This document shows positions 7,081 through 14,859 of a stretch of 26,319 nucleotides of DNA, piece by piece. The notes below the pieces were generated by a model. The model was not told the DNA's origin, made no database searches, and worked only from the letters and a program-made list of their open reading frames with translations. The stretch's first letter is position 1. Every line of letters starts with the position of its first letter. The DNA lies in IMG/VR virus record IMGVR_UViG_3300027898_000343, positions 1 to 26,319 of that record. One strand, 5' to 3'. The DNA comes from a virus. The position numbers were made by a program, and so were the translations under genes.

Positions 7081-7114
7081 CGATTCTGACGGGTATTCTA
7101 ACGCGTTAGAATCG
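7081..7114 (-). terminator. Palindrome / probable terminator after gpG-like gene
   Basis: ATTCTAACGCGTTAGAAT (7095-7112) is a perfect 18-bp palindrome. An overlapping larger pairing joins CGATTCT (minus strand 7114-7108) with AGAATCG (7087-7081), after which the minus strand reads ATTTTAATTTC. It lies 80 bp after the stop of the gpG-like gene and before the late-promoter dyad at 6975, which suits the end of one late transcript and start of the next. An operator function is the alternative. Confidence 0.5.
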
Positions 7115-7194
7115 GGTGGTTTTAAATTGCCGCTATGGATGGCGCTCCCATAGGGTTGAGTGCCGCCAGCGAGGCTTTAAATTGAAGTCCATTT

Positions 7195-7740
7195 TTACAG
7201 GGTGAACCAGTCTTCAACGGTGTTTGTGATCGCCTCTTCGTCCTTGGGGCCGATGCCGATATAGGGGCGCGCCGGAATGGTGACCGACTTGACGAAGATG
7301 CCGCCCGCCTGTTTGGTGCGCTTGCCGCCGATCATCATCCCGGCCGCAATGGGAATGCGTAAGGTTGATGCGGCACGTGGCATGATCACCGCGCCAAATT
7401 GCTGCACGGCGGCATAGACGGTGTTGGGGCCGAACTGCAATGTGTCGCCCACGACCTGATAGTTGAGCGATCCCATCAGGCGGCCGGAGCGGCGCATTAA
7501 TGATCCGCCGCGCGCCAGCAGTTTGGTCAGCGGGCTGTTGTCTTTCCAGGGCGTGCCGTCCGGCGCGGTCTTCGAGGTGAAGCGGTCGCGGGTGACTTTC
7601 AGTTCCGTCTCGCCAATGTTTTTCAAGAGACCGGGCAGATCGGCGGCTTTAACTTTGAGCGCCTGGATCAACTCCTTGAAGGCGGAGCCTGAGTCTTTGC
7701 TCATGCCTGTGCGCAGTTCAACCAGTTGGGACAAGTCCAT
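7195..7740 (-). CDS. Virion morphogenesis protein, Mu gpG / P2 gpS-like
   Basis: This 181-residue protein shows the pattern of the phage virion morphogenesis (tail completion) family. It has a helical N-terminus, 'TELKVTRDRFTSKTAPDGTPW' with the conserved F..  PDG..W motif, 'LMRRSGRLMGSLNYQV', 'VYAAVQQFGAVIMPRAAS', and the closing 'IPARPYIGIGPKDEEAI', where 'PARP(Y/F)xG' is diagnostic. In Mu, gpG lies between the MuF protein and the protease, as here. It is needed for head-tail joining. The start ATG at 7740 has AGGGAATTTTTCA upstream. A terminator-like palindrome and a promoter dyad follow the gene. Confidence 0.88.
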   Translation of the reverse strand: MDLSQLVELRTGMSKDSGSAFKELIQALKVKAADLPGLLKNIGETELKVTRDRFTSKTAPDGTPWKDNSPLTKLLARGGSLMRRSGRLMGSLNYQVVGDTLQFGPNTVYAAVQQFGAVIMPRAASTLRIPIAAGMMIGGKRTKQAGGIFVKSVTIPARPYIGIGPKDEEAITNTVEDWFTL

Positions 7741-7817
7741 TGAAAAATTCCCTTTAACAGACTATATTCTGTGGGCTTGAATGGCCTCCATGGCCGGGGT
7801 CGGAAACATTCAGGCGC

Positions 7818-7843
7818 AAGGCGACCGGGCCATAGGTCGCCTT
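7818..7843 (-). terminator. Strong stem-loop directly after gapR-like gene
   Basis: AAGGCGACC (7818-7826) and GGTCGCCTT (7835-7843) form a perfect 9-bp stem with an 8-base loop, starting 2 bases after the gapR-like stop codon. There is no T-run on the minus strand after the stem; the plus strand reads TATTTATG. It may protect the mRNA end or terminate weakly. Confidence 0.5.
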
Positions 7844-7845
7844 AT

Positions 7846-8097
7846 TTATGCAATGCCCAGGGCATTCATATAAAGTTCCAGAATGGCTTCCATTTCCTGA
7901 CGCTCTGCCCGGTCGGTCTTGCGGATAGCGACAACCTGGCGAACGACCTTCACATCGTAGCCACGGCTTTTCATCTCGCCATAGACTTCTTTGATATCGT
8001 CGCTGATGGCTTTCTTCTCTTCCTCAAGGCGCTCCACCCGCTCGACAAACTGTTTGAGTTCGTCGGCGGCAACGCCCGTCTCGGCAATATCTTTCAT
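7846..8097 (-). CDS. gapR: GapR-like nucleoid-associated protein (DUF2312)
   Basis: The 83-residue product is a full-length DUF2312 protein. It has coiled-coil start [15 protein letters not shown], the '[20 protein letters not shown]' segment, the basic '[10 protein letters not shown]' helix and the end '[10 protein letters not shown]', all in the order seen in Caulobacter GapR. In Caulobacter, GapR binds overtwisted DNA and aids gyrase and topoisomerase IV ahead of replication and transcription. Only the short N-terminal tail of the cellular protein is missing. The gene sits inside the head operon, 4 nt overlapped with the MuF-like gene, so it would be made late, with DNA packaging. It is a cargo gene with no counterpart in Mu. 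Confidence 0.92.
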   Translation of the reverse strand: MKDIAETGVAADELKQFVERVERLEEEKKAISDDIKEVYGEMKSRGYDVKVVRQVVAIRKTDRAERQEMEAILELYMNALGIA

Positions 8098-9368
8098 GCT
8101 TTACTCCTGCGGTAGAGCAGCGCGCCGCTGCGTTGGTTCTCCAGATAATTGGCCTGCGTCTTGGCGGACTTGCCCGCTTTGGGCGGAAAGGCCGTCACGC
8201 CGCTCCACCCCGCCTTACTCCATTCAAACACGGCATAGCCGCCAGAGGTCGGATCATAGCGCAGATATTTACGCACCAGCCGCTTGCCGCCCTTGGGGTC
8301 AGGCTCCCAGCTGACCCAGATTTCATCAGGGTCTTTGATCGCTTCGGCCAGACGCGGCAGATCAGGGCCGCGTCCCAACTTGTTCGCCTTGGGTGCGCCG
8401 GTGGCTGTGCGAAACATCGAACTGGAAATCACCACAGCATTGTCAGCCTTGTCGCGGAACATCGCGCCCTGATCACGGGTGGCACCGAATTCTTTTAAAA
8501 AGGCATCCTCATAGACCTGCGACGACTTGCCCGCTGGCAGCGCCTTGGCTTTGATCGGCGTGGCAATGTCGCCGATCGGCGTCAGATTGTCCGGGCGCGG
8601 CATGTCGCTGTCTGACGCGGGCAAAGGCTTTTGCAATTCGGCCGGAACCAATCCGCGCTCCCAGGTCTGGCCGGGCGCATAGTCCCAGCCCAGATCACAG
8701 CCGTTGGTCACCTGCACCTTGTCGCCGGTGGCCGGATCAACCTCTTCATGGGTGCCCAGTTCGGGCGCAGGGTCAGGGCCGTCCTTGCCATAGCTTTTCA
8801 GTTCGCGCTTTGAAACCGGATCAACGCCGCAGGTGCACAGCCAGCCGTTCGGCGGATAGATTTTATCCCAGACCGGATCGGTGGCGTCCAGGATCAAACC
8901 GTCCAGCGCCAGATGCGAGGGGCGCGGGCTTTTGGGTTCGCGGGTTTGCCCGTGCACATAACGCCAATAGGGCCGCAGCCGGAGCACATCGGGATCGCGC
9001 ATCTGTTTGTAACGGCCTGCCTGATAAGATGTGCGCAGATTGGTTTCATAGATAATCCGGGCGCGCCAGGCGCGTTGCTTTTCATCGGGCAGCCAACCGT
9101 TCTTCGCCGCAATCGCATCGAACTGTTTCTGGAATTGCTCCAGGGTTTCGCCCTTGGCAATGGCATCATCAACCGCATGGTGCAGGTCGTTCAGCATGTC
9201 TTCCTTGGTAACGCCCGCGACGACAAAGCCCCGGTCATGACCGCCCTTGGTGACATCATTAAAGCCCTTGGTGGGCAGGTTCACCTTCTGGCGGTGATAG
9301 TCGATCGCATCCCCGAATGGCTGGTTGAGCGCGTCAGCAAACCATGCGGCGAATTCAGCCCTGTTCAT
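8094..9368 (-). CDS. MuF-like head protein fused to a PBECR-type nuclease domain
   Basis: The 424-residue product has two parts. Residues about 50-190 are the Mu F / SPP1 gp7 head-morphogenesis domain: '[19 protein letters not shown]' near 102-120, 'RPSHLALDG' near 149, and '[16 protein letters not shown]' near 171-186. Residues about 280-424 resemble the PBECR group of barnase/EndoU/colicin-E5/RelE-like nuclease domains often attached to MuF proteins: '[19 protein letters not shown]', '[10 protein letters not shown]', 'VTAFPP', and the final '[11 protein letters not shown]'. MuF proteins sit near the portal and may enter the cell with the DNA. The domain could thus act on host RNA. Nuclease activity is not proven. 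Confidence 0.85.
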   Translation of the reverse strand: MNRAEFAAWFADALNQPFGDAIDYHRQKVNLPTKGFNDVTKGGHDRGFVVAGVTKEDMLNDLHHAVDDAIAKGETLEQFQKQFDAIAAKNGWLPDEKQRAWRARIIYETNLRTSYQAGRYKQMRDPDVLRLRPYWRYVHGQTREPKSPRPSHLALDGLILDATDPVWDKIYPPNGWLCTCGVDPVSKRELKSYGKDGPDPAPELGTHEEVDPATGDKVQVTNGCDLGWDYAPGQTWERGLVPAELQKPLPASDSDMPRPDNLTPIGDIATPIKAKALPAGKSSQVYEDAFLKEFGATRDQGAMFRDKADNAVVISSSMFRTATGAPKANKLGRGPDLPRLAEAIKDPDEIWVSWEPDPKGGKRLVRKYLRYDPTSGGYAVFEWSKAGWSGVTAFPPKAGKSAKTQANYLENQRSGALLYRRSKA

Positions 9369-10915
9369 TTTGCTTGATCCACAACATCTGCCCGGCCGCG
9401 CAGATCGCTATTGGTCAGAGCCGCGCCCAGCAGCGCCGCGATCTTGGCCGTCGAAAGATTGGGATAGATTTTGAGCAAGGCATTGGGCAGATCGCGCAGC
9501 TCGCCACCCTTGCTAAGGAGGTCATCAATGACGCCGCGAATCACACCAAGCCACTTTTCAAATTCAGGCTGGACGTGGGTTTCCAATGTGTCGATGTCCT
9601 GGTCCAGATCGCCGTCTGCTGAACTGGCGAACTCTGTCGTATCATCGCCCGTGTCATCGCCGGGCGGCGCATCGGCTGGCGGGGTCAGATCGGGAGCCGG
9701 ATCATTGGCCAAAGCAGGCGTCAGATCGGTTTCCATGATCTGTTCCAGTTCAGCCTGTTCGTCGGAGGGCACATAGCCGAGCTTACGTAGCGAGGCGACA
9801 TTGGCCAGATCGGCGGCACGGCGCGCCGCCCGTGCGGCCTTGGCGGTTTCTTCCGCCTGTTCATTGGCCGGACGCTTGAATACCAGATTGGGCGGCTGCC
9901 CGTCAGACGCATTGTAAGCCGTGATCCAGCCAAACAAGGTTTCGCGCAAAGTCGCGGCCAGCATGTTGCCGTCGCCGTCAATCATCTCATCTTCAATGCC
10001 CACATGGGTTGAGGCGGCCGCCTTCGATCCGCCACTGACATTGGTCGATAGATTTTGACCCAACACCGTTTCTGCCGTCTGTTCATCCCAGTAACGGCAC
10101 CAATCCTCATGGGTTAATGTGCCCGACACGGCAGCCGTGGCAAAAGAAATTTCGGTGCCGGTCGGAACCACCAGGGCGCCGTCAACCAATGCCCCGGCAA
10201 TGGCGCGCATCAGTTCGTCCTGCTGGGCAGGCAAAGTGCCGATCGGATATTTGGCCACCGGCAATGGCGTGGCGAAACGCTCAAGCGCTTTCATCCAGAA
10301 GGCCACGCCCTCACGCTTGAACAGCACATGCCAGAACAGCACGCGCCCCAAGCCCCAGCCATAGGGATCGCTGGATAAATCTTCAAACCGGTGGACGATG
10401 AACTTGCGTTCGGGCAGATCAATGCCCCAGGCCAGATTGTCCCATGTCAGCAATTTGGGATTGCGGTCTGCGTCAAAGACAAAGCGGCGCTGATCGTGTT
10501 TGACAATATTGCTGGCCACAATGCCGTCAGAAGTTTTGTCCCAAACCACTTCGCCAACAGCAAAGCCCATCAAGGTGGCGTCCAGCAGTTCCAATGCGAT
10601 GCGCTGCATGTTGAGATTGCGCAATTGCGCTTCAACCAGCTTGGCGGCTTTCTTGTCGATCCGCGCTTCTGACGCCGGTTCAATCGTCCATTCACGGCTG
10701 ATCAGTTTACGCTTGCGCTTTTGCAACACCGAATAGGCACGCCCGTCTTTCAGCACCTCACGATAAAGGGCAATGCCTTTGCCACCGCCGCGATGCAGCA
10801 GGGTTTCATCCTGCGGTCGCAGCACTCGGCTATATAAAGGTATGGTTATGTCGTTGGTCGGATTGGCGATCAGTCCGGGCGGCGGGGCGGTTGGCGGCTT
10901 TTTAATCTCGTTCAT
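9365..10915 (-). CDS. Portal protein, DUF935 family (Mu gp29-like)
   Basis: The 516-residue protein lies between the large terminase and the MuF gene and shows DUF935 features: the start 'NPTNDITIPLYSRVLRPQDE', 'VLQKRKRKLISREWTIEPAS', 'ALELLDATLMGFAVGEVVWD', and 'YGWGLGRVLFWHVLFKREGV', followed by a long acidic, Pro/Asp-rich stretch (about 415-450). The portal dodecamer forms the DNA entry channel and docks the terminase. Start and stop overlap both neighbours by 4 nt. The C-terminal part (from about 460) has helices of the kind found in the Mu gp29 tail and may contact the MuF protein. Confidence 0.92.
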   Translation of the reverse strand: MNEIKKPPTAPPPGLIANPTNDITIPLYSRVLRPQDETLLHRGGGKGIALYREVLKDGRAYSVLQKRKRKLISREWTIEPASEARIDKKAAKLVEAQLRNLNMQRIALELLDATLMGFAVGEVVWDKTSDGIVASNIVKHDQRRFVFDADRNPKLLTWDNLAWGIDLPERKFIVHRFEDLSSDPYGWGLGRVLFWHVLFKREGVAFWMKALERFATPLPVAKYPIGTLPAQQDELMRAIAGALVDGALVVPTGTEISFATAAVSGTLTHEDWCRYWDEQTAETVLGQNLSTNVSGGSKAAASTHVGIEDEMIDGDGNMLAATLRETLFGWITAYNASDGQPPNLVFKRPANEQAEETAKAARAARRAADLANVASLRKLGYVPSDEQAELEQIMETDLTPALANDPAPDLTPPADAPPGDDTGDDTTEFASSADGDLDQDIDTLETHVQPEFEKWLGVIRGVIDDLLSKGGELRDLPNALLKIYPNLSTAKIAALLGAALTNSDLRGRADVVDQAK

Positions 10916-12546
10916 AGTCTGTATCCGCTCATAGGATTGTTCGCGCCGCGCGGCAGATGCCTGATGGTGGTTGGATCAAGCGGCGTCCCGGCATAGGTGA
11001 GCGCGCCGCTCCACAGCATTTCCAAAGCGTCCGGCCCGTCGTCATGTTCGCCGTCCGGCCATTGCGTCAGCTGTTCAATCAATGTGGTTTGCGAAACGTG
11101 CAGACGAATCAGCCCCGCTGCCATCGGTGGCTGCAGCCGCTCGATGCGCAGGCGCTTGTCCGTCAGCGGCTGCACCGGCATGGCCGCCAGTGGCACGCCC
11201 GCTTTGGCCGCGCGCTTCATGACTTCGGTGCGCAGGAATTCCTGGAACTGGACACTCTCGGCAAACCAGAGCGTGCACTTATGGCTGCGCTGCATGGCGA
11301 TCATGTCTTCGCAGATCACGTCCGGAAGGCGGCGACGGATGCTGGCTTCCAGAACATCCAGCACGCCGGTGCTGGTGTTAAAGCCACCCACCAGAATGGC
11401 TGAAGGATCGCCGCGACCGGCCCGCTTGCCCAATGAGGGATCAAGCGCGCCGAAGGTGATGAGTTTGGGGATCGTCTGCACCCAATAGGTCAGAGCCTTG
11501 AACGGCGCATTTTGTGAAACCGGATTGTTCTGGCGTTCCGATTCGAACGCAGCCGGACTTTCGGCGCGTTCCTTCATCAGCATTTCCAGCGGCTGTTCTT
11601 CCGGCCAGTTGACGACAGCGCCCTGATCCATGTCGGTGCGAAGCGCGGCATAGAAATCGTCGGCTTCATCTTCGCCTTCATTGAGCAGGATTTCCTGCCA
11701 GGCGTCCCATAAATCCATACGGTCAGGATAGTGGATGATGGACGCGAACTTATCCGTGTGCCAGCCCGGCCGCCGCGACAGACGCACCAACACCGCGTCA
11801 TTCATCAGCAGGGTGCCGACAATCACTACGTCGATCGAACCATCAGCCGGGCCAGCTTTCAATACGGCTTTGAGCACCCAGCTTTCCAGCTTGTCGCGGT
11901 ATTCGGGAGAGCGGACGTTTTCGTCATTCTCAATATCATCGAGAATGAACAGATCAGGACGGTGCGGGCCATGGCGGCGTCCACGCACTTTCTGACGGCT
12001 GCCCACCGCTTCCAGCTTGACGCCATTGCGCATGACAATCTCGCCTTCACGCCAGACGCGCCCGCCGCCCACCACGTCGGGAAAGTCCTGGGCAAGACGG
12101 GGGTTTTCTTCGAGTTCGGTTTTGATCGCAGCCAGCATGATGGCGGCCTGATCATAAACGTCCATGCCGATCATGATGTAACGGCGGCGCTTGATGACCG
12201 CCACCCACAGCGAAAACAGCTGGCTGACCAAAGTCGATTTGGCCGCACCGCGCGGTGCGATCTTGATTTCGCGCGCGCCCTTCGACGTATTGTTCTGCAC
12301 GATTTTGGGCAATGCCTCAAACAGATGCAGATGCAAAACATTCGGCGCTTTGGTCAGATAGTGCGGAAAGTAGGTTTCGCAGAAATACCGGAAGCCCGTC
12401 TCAAGATTCTTGACCGCCGCGATCCGCGCCGTCCGCGCTGAGGGGTCGGTCGGAAAGCCGGAGACTTCCGCCTCAATGCGCGATCGCAGTTTTCCGGTGA
12501 AGTCGGCAATGGAATCGCGGAAGGTGTTGGGCGTCAGACGGCTCAT
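10912..12546 (-). CDS. Terminase large subunit (Mu gp28-like)
   Basis: This 544-residue protein is the packaging motor. An ATPase domain has a Walker A-type 'APRGAAKST' at 97-105 and a Walker B 'LFILDDIE' at 199-206. A C-terminal RNase H-fold nuclease domain follows, with acidic residues in 'ITFGALDPSLG', 'TLWFAESVQ' and 'EHDDGPDALEMLW'. Mu-type terminases package by headful cutting from integrated copies, so host DNA is carried at the ends. The gene overlaps the small-subunit and portal genes by 4 nt each, typical of a coupled packaging operon. Length and motif order are normal. Confidence 0.95.
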   Translation of the reverse strand: MSRLTPNTFRDSIADFTGKLRSRIEAEVSGFPTDPSARTARIAAVKNLETGFRYFCETYFPHYLTKAPNVLHLHLFEALPKIVQNNTSKGAREIKIAPRGAAKSTLVSQLFSLWVAVIKRRRYIMIGMDVYDQAAIMLAAIKTELEENPRLAQDFPDVVGGGRVWREGEIVMRNGVKLEAVGSRQKVRGRRHGPHRPDLFILDDIENDENVRSPEYRDKLESWVLKAVLKAGPADGSIDVVIVGTLLMNDAVLVRLSRRPGWHTDKFASIIHYPDRMDLWDAWQEILLNEGEDEADDFYAALRTDMDQGAVVNWPEEQPLEMLMKERAESPAAFESERQNNPVSQNAPFKALTYWVQTIPKLITFGALDPSLGKRAGRGDPSAILVGGFNTSTGVLDVLEASIRRRLPDVICEDMIAMQRSHKCTLWFAESVQFQEFLRTEVMKRAAKAGVPLAAMPVQPLTDKRLRIERLQPPMAAGLIRLHVSQTTLIEQLTQWPDGEHDDGPDALEMLWSGALTYAGTPLDPTTIRHLPRGANNPMSGYRL

Positions 12547-13043
12547 TTATAAACCTCTGCCAATGTGTCGCCAAAGCCCTCCAGCGCCTCCAGCAGATCA
12601 TGGGCCGCGCCGGGGAAATTCTTGGCGACGTAATCACCCAGCCGCTTGATCACGTCGAGCGCCACACCCAGTTCCGAGATTTTTGGACTGACGCGCCCGG
12701 CCGCCGCAATTGTTTTGTTGAAAGCATCCGCGAGGCTGGCCAACATCTTGACCCGATCAGCCACGGCAATGTCCGGGCTTTGGGTAATGGCGTCGGTTGC
12801 CGCCTTGAACTGGATGACGAAATCCTCAACCGCCTGACCCAGCACCGCGTCCCGGCCGGAGCCGGTCAGGGTCTGGGCAGTGCGCACCCGATCCCAGTCA
12901 TCGCCCATGTCAGCGGCTTCGCGCTTCCAGCGGCGGGCCGTGCCCTCCGGAACTCCGGCTTTCAAAGCCGCGACGGGAAGGGTCAGGCCGTCATTGATAT
13001 AGGCCAGGCGCAGGATACGGGTTTTGGCAAGGTCACGCGCCAT
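12543..13043 (-). CDS. Terminase small subunit (DUF1804-like)
   Basis: The 166-residue product starts MARDLAKTRILRLAYINDGL and continues with 'VAALKAGVPEGTARRWKREA' and 'GDDWDRVRTA'. This is the helix-turn-helix pattern of DUF1804 proteins in front of Mu-type large terminases. The rest is helical (AVEDFVIQFKAATDAITQSP). It should recognise phage DNA and hand it to the large subunit. I prefer ATG 13043; the same frame has a TTG at 13055 overlapping the upstream gene, which would add four residues. Its stop overlaps the large-subunit start. Confidence 0.85.
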   Translation of the reverse strand: MARDLAKTRILRLAYINDGLTLPVAALKAGVPEGTARRWKREAADMGDDWDRVRTAQTLTGSGRDAVLGQAVEDFVIQFKAATDAITQSPDIAVADRVKMLASLADAFNKTIAAAGRVSPKISELGVALDVIKRLGDYVAKNFPGAAHDLLEALEGFGDTLAEVYK

Positions 13044-13044
13044 G

Positions 13045-13395
13045 TCATTCGCCAACTCTGGACTTGAGGTTTTGGGAAATCAGTTCAACGCCCATGCTGG
13101 CTAACGATGGCGACGGGCGCTTGACGCCCTCAATGATGACGGCACGGGTGACGTGATCGCGGCCATGATCAGTCAGATAAGCGACGCGCACCGATCCCTT
13201 GGGTTCGCAGATAATGGCCCCGACGCGCGTCAGAAAATTCAGCTGTTCAAACAGCCATTCGCGCGGCTGGTTGATGCCGAATTCGGTCAGCAGCGCGCTC
13301 AACAGATCGGAGTTGAGCGACATGGAGGCCTGATCATGCAGCGCACGCAAGATGATCAGGCGGGCCTGTTCCTGAATGAGGAGTTCCATATTCAT
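13045..13395 (-). CDS. Mu gp26-like winged-helix protein
   Basis: This 116-residue protein looks like a small ArsR-type winged helix found in Mu-like phages just before the terminase. Helices 'QARLIILRALHDQASMSLNS' and 'LLSALLTEFGINQPREWLFE' are followed by 'QLNFLTRVGAIICEPKGSVR' and 'AYLTDHGRDHV', a helix-turn-helix with a beta wing. Despite this fold it lies in a structural operon and may help terminase or act as a late regulator. Its ATG overlaps the stop of the DUF2730 gene. No metal-binding cysteine pair is present apart from one Cys. Confidence 0.75.
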   Translation of the reverse strand: MNMELLIQEQARLIILRALHDQASMSLNSDLLSALLTEFGINQPREWLFEQLNFLTRVGAIICEPKGSVRVAYLTDHGRDHVTRAVIIEGVKRPSPSLASMGVELISQNLKSRVGE

Positions 13396-13796
13396 GCCGA
13401 TTCCTTGTGGGCGCGGGCTTCGCGCGCCTCTTCGAGAGAGAGTTCCTGCATCCGCTGCACAATTGCGGTGACCGGTTTCAGCTGTGCAGACAGGGCCTTG
13501 AGTTCACCGGCAATATGGGCTTCCAGCCGCGCCTGGCTGATTTCGAGGCGGTTAAAGTCGGATCGCTTGGGCAAATCATTGAGCTTGGCTTCGATCGCAA
13601 CGATGCGATCCTGATGCGTCCGATGATCTTTTTCGAGAGTTTCAACGCGCGCGCCGCTGGCCTTGCCGTCAACCTTCTCCAGAATGTGCTGCACCTGATC
13701 GGCGCTGGCCTTTGAGCGGTTAGATATGACCACATAAATCAGCGTCACCAGTGCGACGATGAGCGATCCGAACTGTGCGATATTGCCCCATTCCAT
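13392..13796 (-). CDS. DUF2730-like membrane-anchored coiled-coil protein (Mu gp25-like)
   Basis: The 134-residue product has one N-terminal membrane helix (FGSLIVALVTLIYVVIS, about 9-25). A long charged coiled coil to the end follows (VETLEKDHRTHQDRIVAIEA, then ISQARLEAHIAGELKALSAQ). This is the layout of DUF2730 proteins found after the lysis genes in Mu-like phages. The function is not known. Because of its single anchor and periplasm-sized coiled coil it could also be considered an inner-membrane spanin, although topology (short N-terminus outside or inside) is unclear. It is coupled to both neighbours. Confidence 0.75.
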   Translation of the reverse strand: MEWGNIAQFGSLIVALVTLIYVVISNRSKASADQVQHILEKVDGKASGARVETLEKDHRTHQDRIVAIEAKLNDLPKRSDFNRLEISQARLEAHIAGELKALSAQLKPVTAIVQRMQELSLEEAREARAHKESA

Positions 13797-14089
13797 TATT
13801 GTTCACCCCGGCAAATCCGCACTGCATGATCCAGTCTGACCTGTTCGCTGTTCAAAAGCTGCAGGCCGCGTTCCTGCGCGTGCGCCTCCAGCGTGTCTGC
13901 GACGGCCAGCATCTGCGGCGCATCCCATTGCGTCGGAGTGCCGCACATCGGTCGAAGCTTTGCCGAGATGTCCGGGCTATTTGTCGGAATGATTACGGCG
14001 TGCGATGGCGGCAGCGGCCCGTTGGCGCAACTCGTCAGCACGGGTAAGAGGGTCAGCAGCAGGGGCAGAATCAAGAGTGGCTTGAGCAT
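13796..14089 (-). CDS. Lipoprotein, candidate outer-membrane spanin (Rz1-like)
   Basis: The 97-residue product starts MLKPLLILPLLLTLLPVLTS followed by Cys21, a clear lipoprotein signal with an LTSC lipobox. After the Cys comes a Pro-containing stretch (ANGPLPPSH). The rest is a short helical tail with two further Cys. It begins inside the preceding gene in another frame, as Rz1-type genes do. A spanin would join inner and outer membrane fusion at the last step of lysis. I chose ATG 14089 (GGGAAAG upstream) rather than the far upstream in-frame start, because only this start exposes the signal peptide. Confidence 0.65.
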   Translation of the reverse strand: MLKPLLILPLLLTLLPVLTSCANGPLPPSHAVIIPTNSPDISAKLRPMCGTPTQWDAPQMLAVADTLEAHAQERGLQLLNSEQVRLDHAVRICRGEQ

Positions 14090-14255
14090 CGGCTTTCCCG
14101 TTAACGGCTTCGAGCGTGGCATTTTCGGCAATGGCCGCACCATCGGACTGGGTGGATATTTTATCGGCACTGGCCTGGCGACTGGCGGCCAGACCGGTCA
14201 ATTTGACAATGATCTCCAGAAGGAGCGGGCCAAGAGACATCAGCAGTTTGATCAT
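13977..14255 (-). CDS. Small membrane protein, candidate inner-membrane spanin
   Basis: The 92-residue product has an N-terminal hydrophobic helix (MIKLLMSLGPLLLEIIVKLTG) and an Ala-rich, soluble helical remainder (LTRADELRQRAAAAIARRNH). Its last 113 nt overlap the lipoprotein gene in a different frame. A type-II anchored protein overlapped by a lipoprotein is the hallmark of Rz/Rz1 spanin pairs. The protein is shorter than usual for an i-spanin, so a different membrane role is possible. ATG 14255 has GGAG 9 nt upstream; the open frame further upstream does not look like protein. Confidence 0.55.
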   Translation of the reverse strand: MIKLLMSLGPLLLEIIVKLTGLAASRQASADKISTQSDGAAIAENATLEAVNGKADAQATLDSAPAADPLTRADELRQRAAAAIARRNHSDK

Positions 14256-14268
14256 GGCCAAAACTCCC

Positions 14269-14466
14269 TCATTGATCCGGTTCCAGAGGAATCGAGATGA
14301 CCATGGTGCCGACAATCAAATGATTGGAGCGGCGCGATTCGCCGAGCAGCTGCGCGGTGAAGGTCAGGTTGCCGGTGCGTGGATCACGCACCGGCTTGAT
14401 CCGGACTTCGGCCCGCTTTTCCACAGCCTCCGCCAGAACCGTTTCCAGCTTGCGCTGATCGTCCAT
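14269..14466 (-). CDS. Small hypothetical protein in lysis block
   Basis: This 65-residue protein is not recognised. It is soluble, with a helical start (DDQRKLETVLAEAVEKRAEV) and beta-like middle (GNLTFTAQLLGES, then NHLIVGTMVISIPLEP). ATG 14466 follows the holin-like gene by 4 nt and the stop is 13 nt before the spanin-like gene, so it belongs to the lysis transcript. No signal peptide or membrane segment is seen. Confidence 0.6.
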   Translation of the reverse strand: MDDQRKLETVLAEAVEKRAEVRIKPVRDPRTGNLTFTAQLLGESRRSNHLIVGTMVISIPLEPDQ

Positions 14467-14470
14467 GGTT

Positions 14471-14680
14471 TCAGGCTTTCGGCTGCAGCAGATTGATCAG
14501 CATCTGCAGCTTCGAGCCCAGACCCACGGCGATCAGGGCCTCAGCGATACCCTGCGGAGCCGAGACATCCACATGCAGACCTGCAGGCAGCATACCGAAT
14601 TGGTTGGCGATGGCGGCAGCCGCCAGAAGAAGTGCCCCGGTAAAGGTTTTGCCGCGGCCGATAATCGTGCTCATATTCAT
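14471..14680 (-). CDS. Small membrane protein, candidate holin
   Basis: The 69-residue product has two hydrophobic stretches: 'TFTGALLLAAAAIANQFGML' (about 12-31) and 'GIAEALIAVGLGSKLQMLIN' (about 44-63). A basic N-terminus precedes them. Size, two possible membrane helices and position next to the amidase gene fit a holin, which opens the inner membrane to release the endolysin. ATG 14680 has GGAGC 5 nt upstream. There is no recognised family motif, so the call is by structure and place. Confidence 0.6.
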   Translation of the reverse strand: MNMSTIIGRGKTFTGALLLAAAAIANQFGMLPAGLHVDVSAPQGIAEALIAVGLGSKLQMLINLLQPKA

Positions 14681-14859
14681 GACTTGCTCCGTTTCAGTTG
14701 AATAAAATATTTGGGACTAAGACGGGTCGCGCCCTTGTCATCAATCGTGGCGCGGCCCGTATGAATTGCGGATAAGATCAGATCGCCCAAGGCACCCCAG
14801 TTGACCTGATCAATAACCCGATAAGTCTGGCGCTCGACCAATTGCCAGATCGGTGTCAT
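14677..14859 (-). CDS. Small hypothetical protein after amidase
   Basis: The 60-residue basic protein (MTPIWQLVERQTYRVIDQVN start) is not recognised. Its ATG overlaps the amidase stop as ATGA and its stop overlaps the next ATG by 4 nt, so it is coupled to lysis genes. A weakly hydrophobic helix (GALGDLILSAIHTG) is present but is too short and polar for a clear membrane span. Confidence 0.6.
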   Translation of the reverse strand: MTPIWQLVERQTYRVIDQVNWGALGDLILSAIHTGRATIDDKGATRLSPKYFIQLKRSKS

